Shown here: in pieces, positions 30,633-39,478 of the stretch
How positions within the stretch are numbered: the stretch's first letter is position 1
Layout of the letters: each line of letters begins with the position of its first letter
NCBI GenBank assembly: GCA_017482345.1
Contig: JAFUNB010000009.1
Location: forward strand, 1 to 61,555
Direction: 5' to 3'
DNA length: 61,555 nt
Source of the DNA: Oscillibacter sp.
GTDB lineage: Bacteria > Bacillota > Clostridia > Oscillospirales > Oscillospiraceae
Notes under the pieces: model-generated
What the model was told of the DNA's origin: nothing
Database searches by the model: none
Seen by the model: only the letters and a program-made list of their open reading frames with translations
Position numbers and translations under genes: made by a program

Positions 30633-32330
30633 TTACTTGTGATCGTAGTGGACGTGCAGCAGCTCGTGGGTGCGGCCCTTCAGCATACCCTCCAGCATCT
30701 CCACAGCAATGGGGTTGCTCTCGGAGCGCTTGATGAGGGCGGTGCGGTCGGCCTCGTACAGGCCCTCGCCACGCTGACGCTTGACGGGGATCAGGCCGCG
30801 GGGCTGGCCTGCGCCGCCGACGCAGCCGGTCTTGCAGGTCATGACCTCGATCAGGTCATAATAGGCCTCGCCGGACTCGATGTCGGCCAGCAGCTTCTTG
30901 GCGTTCACCAGGCCGTGGACCACGGCGATGCGCAGCACGCGGTCGCCCACGGGCAGGCTCACCTCGCGGATGACGCCGGCGTCACGCAGGCCGGAGAACT
31001 GGATGGCCTGCATGGTGTTCTTGCTCTTGTCCTCCACAACGCGGCGGGCAACAGCCTCGGCCACGCCGCCGGTGGTGCCGAAGATCACGGCAGCGCCGGT
31101 GCCCATGCCGAAGGGCAGGTCGGGAGACTCGCCTTCCAGCTCGGTGAAGCGGATACCGGCCTCCTTGATCATGGTGATGATCTCCTGGGTGGTCAGGACC
31201 AGATCCACGTCGGGCTTGCCGTCATGCTGGAACTCCTCGCGCTTGGCCTCCATCTTCTTGGCGGTGCAGGGCATGATGGCGATGTGGTAGGTGGTCTTGC
31301 CGTCCTCGGCATCCTTGGCCTTGTACTGGTCCTTCAGGATGGCGCCAAACATCTCCATGGGAGACTTGCAGGTGGAGACATTCTTCAGATACTTGGGCTT
31401 CTCGTTCTCCAGGTACTTGATCCAGGCGGGGCAGCAGCTGGTGAACATGGGGAAGGGACCGCCGTTCTTCAGGCGGGCCAGGAACTCGGCAGACTCCTCC
31501 AGAACGGTCAGGTCAGCGCCGAAGTTGGTGTCATAGACCTCGTCGGCACCCATCATCTTCAGGGCAGCCACCAGCTTGTCCAGGCAGTTGACACCGGGCT
31601 CCAGGCCAAAGGCCTCGCCCACGGCCACGCGGACGGCGGGAGCGATCTGGAACACGACGCGGACGTCGGAAGCATACAGCTTCTGCCAGGCCTTGCCGAT
31701 CTCATCACGGATGGTGATGGCGCCGGTGGGGCAGGCGGCGGCGCACTGGCCGCAGCTGATGCAGTTGGTCTGAGCCAGCTTTCTGTCGAATGCGGGCATA
31801 ACCTGCAGATCGCTGCCGCGGTGGGCGAAGTTCAGAACGCCCATGCCCTGCATCTCCTCGCACACGCGGACGCAGTCGCCGCACAGAATGCACTTGTTGG
31901 GATCGCGGACGATGGCGGGAGAGGAGTGGTCCTTCTCATACTCGGGACGGGTATCGGGGAAGCGGACCTTGCGGACGCCGAACTGCAGCGCCAGCTCCTG
32001 CAGGTGGCACTTGCCGCTCTTCTCGCAGGTGGTGCAGTCGCGGCAGTGGGAGGCCAGCATCAGCTCCAGGATCATACGGCGGTGCTTCAGCAGCTTGGCC
32101 GTATTGGTGCGGATGACCATACCGTCACGGGGCTCCATGGAGCAGGAGGTATCGATCTTGCCGCGCTCGTCCTCGACGACGCACATACGGCAGGCGCCGA
32201 AGGTAGACAGCTCAGAATAATAGCAGAAAGTGGGCATGTCGATGCCGGCTTTCCGGATCACAGCCAGGACGTTCTTCTCACCGTCGAAGGGCACTCTCTG
32301 GCCGTCGATGTACATAATTCCCTTTGCCAT
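30633..32330 (-). CDS. hydA: [FeFe]-hydrogenase catalytic subunit, HydA type
   Basis: A 565-residue hydrogenase. The N-terminal [2Fe-2S] ferredoxin domain (STFGACRMCVVED) is followed by the His-ligated [4Fe-4S] site (HCRDCTTCEKSGKC near 94-107) and two [4Fe-4S] sites (CILCGDCVRVC; CISCGQCAAACP). The H-cluster motifs are TSCCPAW, MPCTAKKMEAKREE and EVMTCKTGCVGGAGQP. It lacks the extra C-terminal [2Fe-2S] domain seen in Thermotoga HydA. With the NuoF- and NuoE-like subunits it forms a soluble HydABC complex that couples H2 to NAD(H) and, in the known bifurcating members, ferredoxin. H-cluster maturases are not in the window. Confidence 0.95.
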   Translation of the reverse strand: MAKGIMYIDGQRVPFDGEKNVLAVIRKAGIDMPTFCYYSELSTFGACRMCVVEDERGKIDTSCSMEPRDGMVIRTNTAKLLKHRRMILELMLASHCRDCTTCEKSGKCHLQELALQFGVRKVRFPDTRPEYEKDHSSPAIVRDPNKCILCGDCVRVCEEMQGMGVLNFAHRGSDLQVMPAFDRKLAQTNCISCGQCAAACPTGAITIRDEIGKAWQKLYASDVRVVFQIAPAVRVAVGEAFGLEPGVNCLDKLVAALKMMGADEVYDTNFGADLTVLEESAEFLARLKNGGPFPMFTSCCPAWIKYLENEKPKYLKNVSTCKSPMEMFGAILKDQYKAKDAEDGKTTYHIAIMPCTAKKMEAKREEFQHDGKPDVDLVLTTQEIITMIKEAGIRFTELEGESPDLPFGMGTGAAVIFGTTGGVAEAVARRVVEDKSKNTMQAIQFSGLRDAGVIREVSLPVGDRVLRIAVVHGLVNAKKLLADIESGEAYYDLIEVMTCKTGCVGGAGQPRGLIPVKRQRGEGLYEADRTALIKRSESNPIAVEMLEGMLKGRTHELLHVHYDHK

Positions 32331-32333
32331 GGA

Positions 32334-34238
32334 TCAGCCCTCCTTTGCCGGCTCGATGGCGCCGAAGGGGCAGTTGCCCACGCAGGCGCCGCAGTTGATG
32401 CACTTTTCAGCGTCGATGGTATGGACCTGCTTCACGGCGCCGTTGATGGCCTCCATGGGGCAGTTCTTGCGGCACTTGCCGCAGCCCTTGCACTTATCGG
32501 CAACGATGGTGGGATGGGGCTTTTCCTTATTGCAGATGGGGCAGTGGTGATCGACCACGTGACGCAGATAGTCCTGACGGAAATGCTTCAGGGTGCTCTG
32601 CACGGGCTTGCAGGCGCTCTGGCCCAGGCCGCACAGGGCGGTGTTGGTGATGGTGTCTGCCAGCTCCTCCAGCAGATCCAGATCCTCCAGAGTACCCTTG
32701 TTGTCCACGATGCGGTTCAGGGTCTCCAGCATACGCTTGGTACCCTCACGGCAGGGCACGCACTTGCCGCAGGATTCCTTCTGGGTGAACTCCATGAAGA
32801 AGCGGGCGGTCTCCACCATGCAGGTGTCCTCGTCCATAACGACCAGGCCGCCGGAGCCGATCATGGCACCGATGCTCTTCAGAGAATCGAAGTCCAGAGG
32901 CAGGTTCAGGTGCTCCTCACTGCCGGTGGTGGCGCCGCCGGAGGGGCCGCCGATCTGGACGGCCTTGAACTTCTTGCCATTGGGGATGCCGCCGCCGATG
33001 TCGAAGACGACTTCCTTGATGGTGGTGCCCATGGGGACCTCGATGAGGCCGGTGTTCACCACGTTGCCGGTCAGGGCGAAGGCCTTGGTGCCGGGGCTCT
33101 TCTTGGTGCCGATGTTCTGATACCAGTCAACGCCCTTCAGAATGATCTGGGGAACGTTGGCGAAGGTCTCAACGTTGTTCAGTACGGTGGGCTTTGCCCA
33201 CAGGCCCTTCTCGATGGTACGGGGAGGCTTGACGCGGGGCATACCGCGGTTGCCCTCGATGGAGGCGGTCAGAGCGGAGCCCTCGCCGCAGACGAAGGCG
33301 CCGGCGCCCTTGTTCACATGCATGTGGAAGCAGAACTTGGTGCCCATGATGTTGTCGCCCAGCAGACCGTACTGCTCCGCCTTGGCAATGGCGGTCTTCA
33401 GACGGTTGACAGCCAGAGGATACTCGGCGCGGACGTAGATATAGCCCTCGGAGGAACCGGCGGCCAGACCCGCGATCATCATGCCCTCCAGCACGCTGTG
33501 GGGGTTGCCCTCCATGATGGAGCGGTCCATGAATGCACCGGGGTCGCCCTCGTCGCCGTTGCAGACGATGTACTTCACATCGGACTTCTGCTTGCGGGCG
33601 CCGTCCCACTTGCGGCCGGCGGGGAAACCGCCGCCGCCGCGGCCGCGGAGGCCGGAATCGATGATGGTCTTGCAGATCTCCTCGTCGGTCATCTCAAACA
33701 GAGCCTTCTCAAAGGCAGCGTAGCCGCCCTTGGCGATGTACTCCTCGATGTCCTCGGCGTCGGAGGTGCCGCAGTTCTCCAGAACGACACGCTTCTGGCC
33801 CTTGTAGAAGGGGATGTCCTCCTGACGGGGGTAGGCCACGCCGTCCAGATGATACACCAGACGGTCGATGATCTCGCCGCCCAGGACGGTCTTTTCGATG
33901 ATCTCGTGGCAGTCCTCAGGCTTGACGTGGATGTACAGGATGCCCATGGGCTCGATGTGGACCAGGGGGCCCATCTCGCAGAAGCCGTGGCAGCCGCTCA
34001 TCTTCACATGGAGGCTCTTCTCCTCCTCGTTGTCGTGCTTCAGGCCGACATAAACGGGCAGGCCGCGCTCTTCGCACTCGGCCTTGATGTTCTCATAGAT
34101 CTTCATGGAGCCGCCGGCGATACAGCCGGTACCGGCGCAGATCAGGACAGAGGGCACCTGCTCACTCTGCTTCAGGGCGTTTTTGGCGTTTGCCTGGAAC
34201 ACATGGAAGGTATCCCGGGTCAGTTTGGTCTTGATCAT
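32334..34238 (-). CDS. hydB: Hydrogenase NADH/FMN subunit, HydB (NuoF-like)
   Basis: A 634-residue flavin/iron-sulfur protein. The N-terminal thioredoxin-like [2Fe-2S] domain has CAGTGC and GCHGFC. The NuoF core has GRGGGGFPAGRKW (NADH/FMN glycine loop), CNGDEGDPGAF and the [4Fe-4S] site ESCGKCVPCREG. The C-terminus has two ferredoxin-type clusters, CKGCGKCRKNCP and CINCGACVGNCP. It moves electrons between NAD(H) and the clusters of HydA. It overlaps hydC by 4 bases and ends 3 bases before hydA. Confidence 0.95.
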   Translation of the reverse strand: MIKTKLTRDTFHVFQANAKNALKQSEQVPSVLICAGTGCIAGGSMKIYENIKAECEERGLPVYVGLKHDNEEEKSLHVKMSGCHGFCEMGPLVHIEPMGILYIHVKPEDCHEIIEKTVLGGEIIDRLVYHLDGVAYPRQEDIPFYKGQKRVVLENCGTSDAEDIEEYIAKGGYAAFEKALFEMTDEEICKTIIDSGLRGRGGGGFPAGRKWDGARKQKSDVKYIVCNGDEGDPGAFMDRSIMEGNPHSVLEGMMIAGLAAGSSEGYIYVRAEYPLAVNRLKTAIAKAEQYGLLGDNIMGTKFCFHMHVNKGAGAFVCGEGSALTASIEGNRGMPRVKPPRTIEKGLWAKPTVLNNVETFANVPQIILKGVDWYQNIGTKKSPGTKAFALTGNVVNTGLIEVPMGTTIKEVVFDIGGGIPNGKKFKAVQIGGPSGGATTGSEEHLNLPLDFDSLKSIGAMIGSGGLVVMDEDTCMVETARFFMEFTQKESCGKCVPCREGTKRMLETLNRIVDNKGTLEDLDLLEELADTITNTALCGLGQSACKPVQSTLKHFRQDYLRHVVDHHCPICNKEKPHPTIVADKCKGCGKCRKNCPMEAINGAVKQVHTIDAEKCINCGACVGNCPFGAIEPAKEG

Positions 34239-34714
34239 TCGGCGCTCTCCTCCTTTCGGATCTGCTCCAGCAGAGCCAGGGCGGCGTCAGGGGTCATCTT
34301 GGCGTGGACCTCACCGTCGATGGTCATGACGGGGGCCAAACCGCAGGCGCCCAGGCAGGCGACGGTCTCCAGGGTGAACAGCCCATCGTCAGAGGTCTTT
34401 TTCTTACCGGTCAGGTTCAGATAGTCACGGATGGCATCATAGATGGGGCCGGACTTGCGGACGTGGCAGGCGGTACCTGCGCAGACCTTGATGATGTGCT
34501 TGCCCTTGGCTTCCAGAGAGAAGTTCTCATAGAAGGTGGCAACACTGTAGACCTTGGCGGTGCTGACGCCCAGCTTTTCCGCCACCAGGGTCAGAGCTGC
34601 TTCGCTGAGGTAGTTGTACTCTGCCTGGATCTCCTGCAGGATGGCAATGAGATTGGACTGCTCACAATTGTAGCTGTCAATGATCTCGCTTGCCCGAGTC
34701 AGTGCATTGCTCAT
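34235..34714 (-). CDS. hydC: Hydrogenase NuoE-like subunit, HydC
   Basis: A 159-residue [2Fe-2S] thioredoxin-fold protein: helical N-terminus (LIAILQEIQAEYNYLSEAAL), then CAGTACHVR and CLGACGLAP, the four cysteines of the NuoE cluster. First gene of the hydCBA operon. ATG 34714 follows AAAGGAG; the longer in-frame extension would cover the promoter. Confidence 0.95.
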   Translation of the reverse strand: MSNALTRASEIIDSYNCEQSNLIAILQEIQAEYNYLSEAALTLVAEKLGVSTAKVYSVATFYENFSLEAKGKHIIKVCAGTACHVRKSGPIYDAIRDYLNLTGKKKTSDDGLFTLETVACLGACGLAPVMTIDGEVHAKMTPDAALALLEQIRKEESAE

Positions 34715-34774
34715 TGGCTTTTCTCCTTTTTTCTTTCTGCGTCCTTTGCGGACACTCAGTTCCCTTGCCGAAAT

Positions 34775-34804
34775 ATTATACAATATAACCTTATTCAGTG
34801 TCAA
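34775..34804 (-). promoter_or_regulatory. Predicted promoter of the hydrogenase operon
   Basis: TTGACA, 18-base spacer, TATAAT on the minus strand, 60 bases before hydC. A small GTCC/GGAC hairpin lies in the leader. Confidence 0.85.
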
Positions 34805-34854
34805 AAGCTTTCCGGTTTTTTGTACCGTTTCTTGTCAAAAATCATATATTTTTG

Positions 34855-34902
34855 CAAAAACAAGCATGACCGCCGCCCGGGGCTGCCGGACGGCGGTCAT
34901 TT
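34855..34902 (-). terminator. Intrinsic terminator of the amino-acid symporter gene
   Basis: Arms ATGACCGCCG (34866-34875) and CGGCGGTCAT (34891-34900), followed on the minus strand by GCTTGUUUUUG-type sequence. Confidence 0.75.
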
Positions 34903-34937
34903 CCTGTATTTGGAATTTCAGTTTTTTGCACAGCGCG

Positions 34938-36350
34938 TTATTTCAGATTCTTGGAATCGCTGAAATACTTCTTCGTCTCTGCTGCCACAACGCCGGACAG
35001 GGCAAACAGGGCGATGAAGTTGGGGATAGCCATCAGGCCGTTGAAGGTATCGGCCAGATCCCACACCACGCTGAGGGGAGACACGCAGCCAACCACCACG
35101 ATCATAACAAAGATGACCTGGAACACGCGGATCGCCTTGTCGCCGAACAGATACTGCACACAACGGGTGCCGTACAGGGACCAGCCCAGAACCGTGGAGA
35201 ATGCAAACAGAGACAGGGCCACAGCCACAAACAGTGCCGCAAACTTTGCACCGAACACTGTTGCCAGCGCAGAAGTGATCAGTTCACTGCCGGGCTTGGT
35301 GCCAAAGCCGATATCCACGCCGCTGATGATGATGGTAATGGCCGTCAGACTGCAGATCACGATAGTATCAACAAACACTTCGAAAATGCCGTACAGACCC
35401 TGATGCACGGGGCCCTTGGTGTCAGCCGCCGCATGGGCGATGGCTGCGGAACCCAGGCCAGCCTCGTTGGAGAAGGCGCTGCGGCGCAGGCCCCAAACGA
35501 TAGTCTCCTTCAGGATGATGCCGGTGGATGCGCCGAACATGGCGCGGGGAGTAAAGGCAGTGCTGAAGATCTTCACGAAAACGTCGCCCAGATTGCCGAT
35601 ATGGGAGAAGATCACGACCAGAGTGAACACGATGTAGAACGCGCTCATGAAGGGGACCAGCATCTCGTTGACAGCGCCGATACGCTTGATGCCGCCAATG
35701 AGGATGACTGCCACCAGAATGGCCATGAACACACCCATGACCCACTTCAGAGCCAGCTCCGTACCGGCGGAAACCTCAGTGAATGCAGAAACAGCGCCGA
35801 TGACGGAACCGGTGATGCTGTTCACCTGGGACATATTGCCGATACCGAAGGATGCCAGAATGGCAAAGATGGCAAACAGAACCGCCAGCCACTTCCACTT
35901 CTTGCCCAAACCATTGGTGATGTAGTACATGGGGCCGCCGACCCAGTCGCCCTTGGAGTCGCGCTCGCGATACTTGATGGCCAGAACGATCTCAGCGTAC
36001 TTGGTGCACATACCCACCAGAGCAGCCAGCCACAGCCAGAACACAGCGCCGTAGCCGCCCATGGCGATGGCCTGAGAGGTACCCACGATGTTGCCAGTAC
36101 CGACCGTTGCGGAAAGGGCCGTGGCCACAGCCTGACGGGGCGTAACAGCACCGGCGCCGGCTTCCTGCTTCTGGAAGACCTTGCCGATGGTATTCTTCAT
36201 GGCGTGACCGAAATGGGTGAACTGAACGCCACCGTTACGGACGGTCAGATAAGCGCCGCCGACGATCGCGAACGGCAAAAAGGTGTACATCCACGCGAAC
36301 GTATTCAGCGGGCCGGACATAAACGCTACGATACTGTTTAAGAATTCCAT
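34938..36350 (-). CDS. Alanine/glycine:cation symporter (AGCS family)
   Basis: A 470-residue membrane protein with about eleven helices. AGCS motifs are visible: ATALSATVGTGNIVGTSQAIAMGGYGAVFW and WGLRRSAFSNEAGLGSA (first 20 residues of each conserved block shown in part). It imports alanine or glycine with Na+ or H+. ATG 36350 follows AGGAGG. Its long leader carries a tandem glycine riboswitch and a terminator, so the cell adjusts import to glycine level, which favours glycine as a substrate. Confidence 0.9.
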   Translation of the reverse strand: MEFLNSIVAFMSGPLNTFAWMYTFLPFAIVGGAYLTVRNGGVQFTHFGHAMKNTIGKVFQKQEAGAGAVTPRQAVATALSATVGTGNIVGTSQAIAMGGYGAVFWLWLAALVGMCTKYAEIVLAIKYRERDSKGDWVGGPMYYITNGLGKKWKWLAVLFAIFAILASFGIGNMSQVNSITGSVIGAVSAFTEVSAGTELALKWVMGVFMAILVAVILIGGIKRIGAVNEMLVPFMSAFYIVFTLVVIFSHIGNLGDVFVKIFSTAFTPRAMFGASTGIILKETIVWGLRRSAFSNEAGLGSAAIAHAAADTKGPVHQGLYGIFEVFVDTIVICSLTAITIIISGVDIGFGTKPGSELITSALATVFGAKFAALFVAVALSLFAFSTVLGWSLYGTRCVQYLFGDKAIRVFQVIFVMIVVVGCVSPLSVVWDLADTFNGLMAIPNFIALFALSGVVAAETKKYFSDSKNLK

Positions 36351-36370
36351 AATTTTTTCCTCCTGAAAAA

Positions 36371-36401
36371 TAAACGGAACAGCTGGCATGCCAGCTGCTC
36401 C
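36371..36401 (-). terminator. Riboswitch expression-platform terminator
   Basis: Arms GGAACAGCTGGCA (36376-36388) and TGCCAGCTGCTCC (36389-36401) form a 13-pair stem with one G-U; on the minus strand GUUUAUUUUU follows, just before the symporter ribosome binding site. Confidence 0.8.
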
Positions 36402-36454
36402 AAAGAAGAAAACACAGATAGACGACAACAGCCGCACCGGGCTGCTCCCGCTTT

Positions 36455-36622
36455 CTCCACTCTGTCCTTTTACCTGAGAGATTCAGCGGCCGAAACCGCC
36501 TTGCACCTTCGGTACTCATTTCTGAGCTTCTCCAGAGCCACATCCATCTATAGTCCCCACCCGTAACCCGGGCGCCTGAGAGTGTTACTCCTTCGGCAGG
36601 CTTTCGCCGTTCCCCTACAGAC
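36455..36622 (-). promoter_or_regulatory. Tandem glycine riboswitch
   Basis: Reading the minus strand, two aptamers are seen. The first (about 36549-36622) has GCCTGCCGAAGGAGTAAC and CTCTCAGGCGCC. The second (about 36462-36548) has TACCGAAGGTGCAAGG and CTCTCAGGTAAAAGGACAGAG. These CCGAAGG and CTCTCAGG boxes are the hallmark of the gcvT-type glycine element. The remaining gap to 36803 holds the promoter and the terminator of the downstream kinase gene, no coding sequence. Confidence 0.95.
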
Positions 36623-36652
36623 TTCGTTTGCCGTTATTTATGTTGTGCTATT

Positions 36653-36682
36653 ACCTTACCACTTCTGTATTTGTACTGTCAA
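36653..36682 (-). promoter_or_regulatory. Predicted promoter of the riboswitch-symporter unit
   Basis: TTGACA, 18-base spacer, extended -10 TGGTAAGGT on the minus strand, about 30 bases before the first aptamer. Confidence 0.6.
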
Positions 36683-36752
36683 TTACGTTTTCTACAAATT
36701 GTCCGCTCTGCGCGCACCATTATTTTTGGTTTATGGACAAATTTACTGAAAT

Positions 36753-36794
36753 TCCCAAAAGAACAGCGCCGCCTGCCATGCGGCGGGCGGCGCT
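36753..36794 (-). terminator. Intrinsic terminator of the PfkB kinase gene
   Basis: Arms AGCGCCGCC (36765-36773) and GGCGGCGCT (36786-36794), then GUUCUUUUGGG on the minus strand. Confidence 0.7.
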
Positions 36795-36803
36795 GAGGGA
36801 TCC

Positions 36804-37685
36804 TTAATAGAATTCCTTGATATAGTCCAGAACGTCCTGGCGGGTGCCCTGGAAGGGGCCGGGGGTCTCCATCTTCAAAGACACCAGAGCGGTGCAGTAC
36901 TGCAGAGCCTCGGGAATGTCGGCGCGCTGACGCTCGGTGATATAGCCGGCGAAGGTGGTGTCGCCGCGGCCGGTGCGGCCGGACAGATTCCGGGCCTTGA
37001 TGGGGCAGGTATAGATTTCCTTGCCGTCGTAGATCAGCACCTCGGTGTTGTGGGTAATCATGATCTCCTTGGCGCCCCAGCTGTACAGCAGCTTTGCAGC
37101 CTCGGCGCGGTCGGTGAGACCGGTGAGGATCTCCGCCTCGGCGGCGTCGGTCTTGAGGTAGTCGATATAAGGCAGGTACTCCTTCTTCTCCGCCCAGTCG
37201 TGGAAGGCCATGGTCTTGTCAGGCTCCACATGGCGCAGCAGGCACTGGACGTCCACGGCCACCTTGCCGTGCTTGGCGGCTTCCTTGAACAGCTCGCCGT
37301 CAAAGTCGCCGTACACAAGGCCGGCGAAGTGGTAGATCTTCGTGTCGATATCGGGCAGCTCCTCGAACTTGAAGCCGTCGCACACGCCCATGGAGGTGCA
37401 GGCGCGCTTCTCCTTGTCGGCGGTGAAATACTGGTTGCGGATGGAGCAGGTGGCGGCGGACTCGGCCCAGTACAGGTCGGCGCCGGAGGCAGCGAAGCGC
37501 TCCTCCACGTCGGCATCGGCGGGGTTCAGCTTGGTGAACAGGGCGGTTGCGTTGCCGCTCTTGGCAGCGGCGAAGCCGGAGGCCACCACGGCGCCGCCCA
37601 GCTCCTTGCGCTCGTTGCCCAGATAGTCAATGTTGTGGTCCAGAGACACGGGGCCAATGACCAGCACATCGTATGCCTTCTTCAT
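36804..37685 (-). CDS. PfkB-family carbohydrate or nucleoside kinase
   Basis: A 293-residue ribokinase-fold protein. N-terminal DVLVIGPVSLDHN and KELGGAVVASGFAAAKSG correspond to substrate-binding strands; the C-terminal phosphate/catalytic motif is GRTGRGDTTFAGY, where the catalytic Asp is kept but the usual DTxGAGD has Arg in place of the small residue. The substrate (sugar, nucleoside or other polyol) cannot be read from sequence. Two ATGs, 37694 and 37685, follow GGAGG; the second has better spacing. It stands alone between the riboswitch unit and MgtC pair 2. Confidence 0.75.
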   Translation of the reverse strand: MKKAYDVLVIGPVSLDHNIDYLGNERKELGGAVVASGFAAAKSGNATALFTKLNPADADVEERFAASGADLYWAESAATCSIRNQYFTADKEKRACTSMGVCDGFKFEELPDIDTKIYHFAGLVYGDFDGELFKEAAKHGKVAVDVQCLLRHVEPDKTMAFHDWAEKKEYLPYIDYLKTDAAEAEILTGLTDRAEAAKLLYSWGAKEIMITHNTEVLIYDGKEIYTCPIKARNLSGRTGRGDTTFAGYITERQRADIPEALQYCTALVSLKMETPGPFQGTRQDVLDYIKEFY

Positions 37686-37769
37686 ATGTATCATATCCTC
37701 CTGTCAGTCGTTCAGATTTATCTCCAGTTGATTATTATACCGCACTCCCCGGAAGGAGTAAACAAAATC

Positions 37770-38462
37770 TCACAGCTCCTCCACGGAAAATACGCCGTCC
37801 ACGGCGTTCATCCGGTGCAGCAGGCTCTCCACCTTGCACCGCTTGTTCAGCCGCAGGGAAAAGATGGCGCAGGCATTGTGGGTCTCGCTGCCGGTGGAGC
37901 GGGTGATCTCCATGCCCAGCACCTTCAGGTTCAGCTCCCGGAACAGCTTCAGCAGCTCCTCCAGGCACTCCTTATCCCGGTACTCCACATACAGGTTGAT
38001 CTCCGGGGCGTTCTCCATCATGCGGTATTCCATCTTGGAGAACACCAGCTCCGCCAGGAGGATCAACGCCGTGGTCAGGATGCCGCCCTCGTAGAAGCCG
38101 CCGCCCAGAGAAAGACCCACGATGGCGGCCGCCCACAGGCCGGCCGCAGTGGTCAGGCCCTTGACCCGCTGCTTGCGGGTGACGATGATGGTGCCGGCGC
38201 CGATGAAGCCGATGCCCGCCACCACCTGGGCGCCCAGACGGGCCATATCGGTGTAGTAGTGCATATGCAAATACAGGTACTGGCTGGTCAGGGTGGTCAT
38301 GGCGGCGCCCAAGCAGATGAGGATATGGGTGCGGAAACCGGCCGGACGGCGCTTGAATTCACGCTCCATGCCGATGAGACCACCGCACAGGGTGGCCAGC
38401 AGCATCCGCACGGTGACAGACAGCACGGTCACGTCCCGCAGGCCGTCAAACAGGGACAACAT
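37770..38462 (-). CDS. MgtC/SapB family membrane protein 2B
   Basis: A 230-residue MgtC protein with the same domains as the protein at 26287 (EREFKRRPAGFRTHILICLG and GIGFIGAGTIIVTRKQRVKG) and long identical stretches to it, the C-terminal ACT-like part being the most divergent. It lies 14 bases after the 241-residue partner. ATG 38462 follows AAAGGAGG. Confidence 0.85.
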   Translation of the reverse strand: MLSLFDGLRDVTVLSVTVRMLLATLCGGLIGMEREFKRRPAGFRTHILICLGAAMTTLTSQYLYLHMHYYTDMARLGAQVVAGIGFIGAGTIIVTRKQRVKGLTTAAGLWAAAIVGLSLGGGFYEGGILTTALILLAELVFSKMEYRMMENAPEINLYVEYRDKECLEELLKLFRELNLKVLGMEITRSTGSETHNACAIFSLRLNKRCKVESLLHRMNAVDGVFSVEEL

Positions 38463-38476
38463 ATCAGCGCCTCCTT

Positions 38477-39202
38477 TCAGATCTCTTCAATGGTGTAGAC
38501 CGTCTCCAGCTCGGAGATGGACGTCAACACCGTGGTATGGGGCTGACCTTTCTGCAGGCGGATAGTCAGCACCGCGCTGGGGTGACCGAACCGGTTTTCA
38601 TGTCCCCGGTCGATATCCACCTCAAAGATCTGGATACCCAAAAACTTGATCCGGTTGATGATGGCGCCCACGTCGTCCAGCGTCTGGAACTCCACATAGA
38701 TGTTCATGTTTCGGGCGCTTTCCACGATGGCCACCTCGATGGCCGGCAGGACGCGGATGGCCAGGAAGATCAGCGCAAAGCCCAGACCCACACACTCATA
38801 GAAGCCGGCGCCGATGGCAAGACCCATGCAGGCGGAGGCCCACAAACCGGCAGCAGTGGTCAAACCCTTGACCTCCTGACGGCCGGTGACGATGATGGTG
38901 CCTGCACCCAGGAAGCCGATGCCGTTGATGACCTGCGCGCCGAAGCGGGACACGTCAACCCGGGTGCCGATCTCAGCAGCGGTCTCTGCCCAGGGGCCGG
39001 TGAGCATCTGGTATTCATACTGACCCAACAGCATGGTCAGCGTGGCGCCCAGACACACCAGCATATAAGTACGGAAGCCGGCGGCGCGCCGCTTTCTGGC
39101 CCGCTCGAAGCCGATAAAGCCGCCAAACAGCATAGCCAGCGTCAGCCGCAGGAACACGGACAGAAAGCCCAACTCCCGCAGGCCGTCCAGAATCTCCAGC
39201 AT
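38477..39202 (-). CDS. MgtC/SapB family membrane protein 2A
   Basis: A 241-residue MgtC protein nearly collinear with the one at 25543: GFERARKRRAAGFRTYMLVC, GIGFLGAGTIIVTGRQEVKG and YTIEEI at the end. The order long-then-short is the same as in pair 1, while the whole pair is inverted relative to it. ATG 39202 follows GAGGGGAGGGG. A possible promoter (TTGACA, 17 bases, TACATA) lies at 39300-39328; the rest of the 276-base upstream gap is AT-rich and includes a palindrome AAACGC-TT-GCGTTT at 39250-39263. Confidence 0.85.
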   Translation of the reverse strand: MLEILDGLRELGFLSVFLRLTLAMLFGGFIGFERARKRRAAGFRTYMLVCLGATLTMLLGQYEYQMLTGPWAETAAEIGTRVDVSRFGAQVINGIGFLGAGTIIVTGRQEVKGLTTAAGLWASACMGLAIGAGFYECVGLGFALIFLAIRVLPAIEVAIVESARNMNIYVEFQTLDDVGAIINRIKFLGIQIFEVDIDRGHENRFGHPSAVLTIRLQKGQPHTTVLTSISELETVYTIEEI

Positions 39203-39440
39203 GAAACCCCTCCCCTCAAATCACGAATTTTCACAAACAGATATTTCGAAAACGCTTGCGTTTACAAAAATTTACGATCAGCCACATTTTATTCTACTAT
39301 ATGTACCACCAGTGCAGTAAAATGTCAATTACTTTGTATGAGTCACGAAATTTTTTTGGCTATTTAGACAACCCTCTTAGCGGTTCTTTAGCAACTTTTT
39401 TCGCCGATTCCCGCTTATTCAGGCAAACGTTTGTCTTTGT

Positions 39441-39472
39441 CAAAATTCCCCGGGCCAAAGGGGCCCGGGGAC
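39441..39472 (-). terminator. Intrinsic terminator of the sugar ABC operon
   Basis: Perfect inverted repeat CCCCGGGCC (39448-39456) and GGCCCGGGG (39462-39470), followed on the minus strand by AAUUUUG. Confidence 0.75.
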
Positions 39473-39478
39473 CGTGAT

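Noticed and set aside
30621-34424. A 1267-codon open frame on the plus strand opposite the hydrogenase operon
   Set aside because: It mirrors the codon bias of hydC, hydB and hydA (GC-rich third positions leave few stop codons on the opposite strand), has no ribosome binding site, and its product is a low-complexity Gly/Ala/Leu/His sequence.
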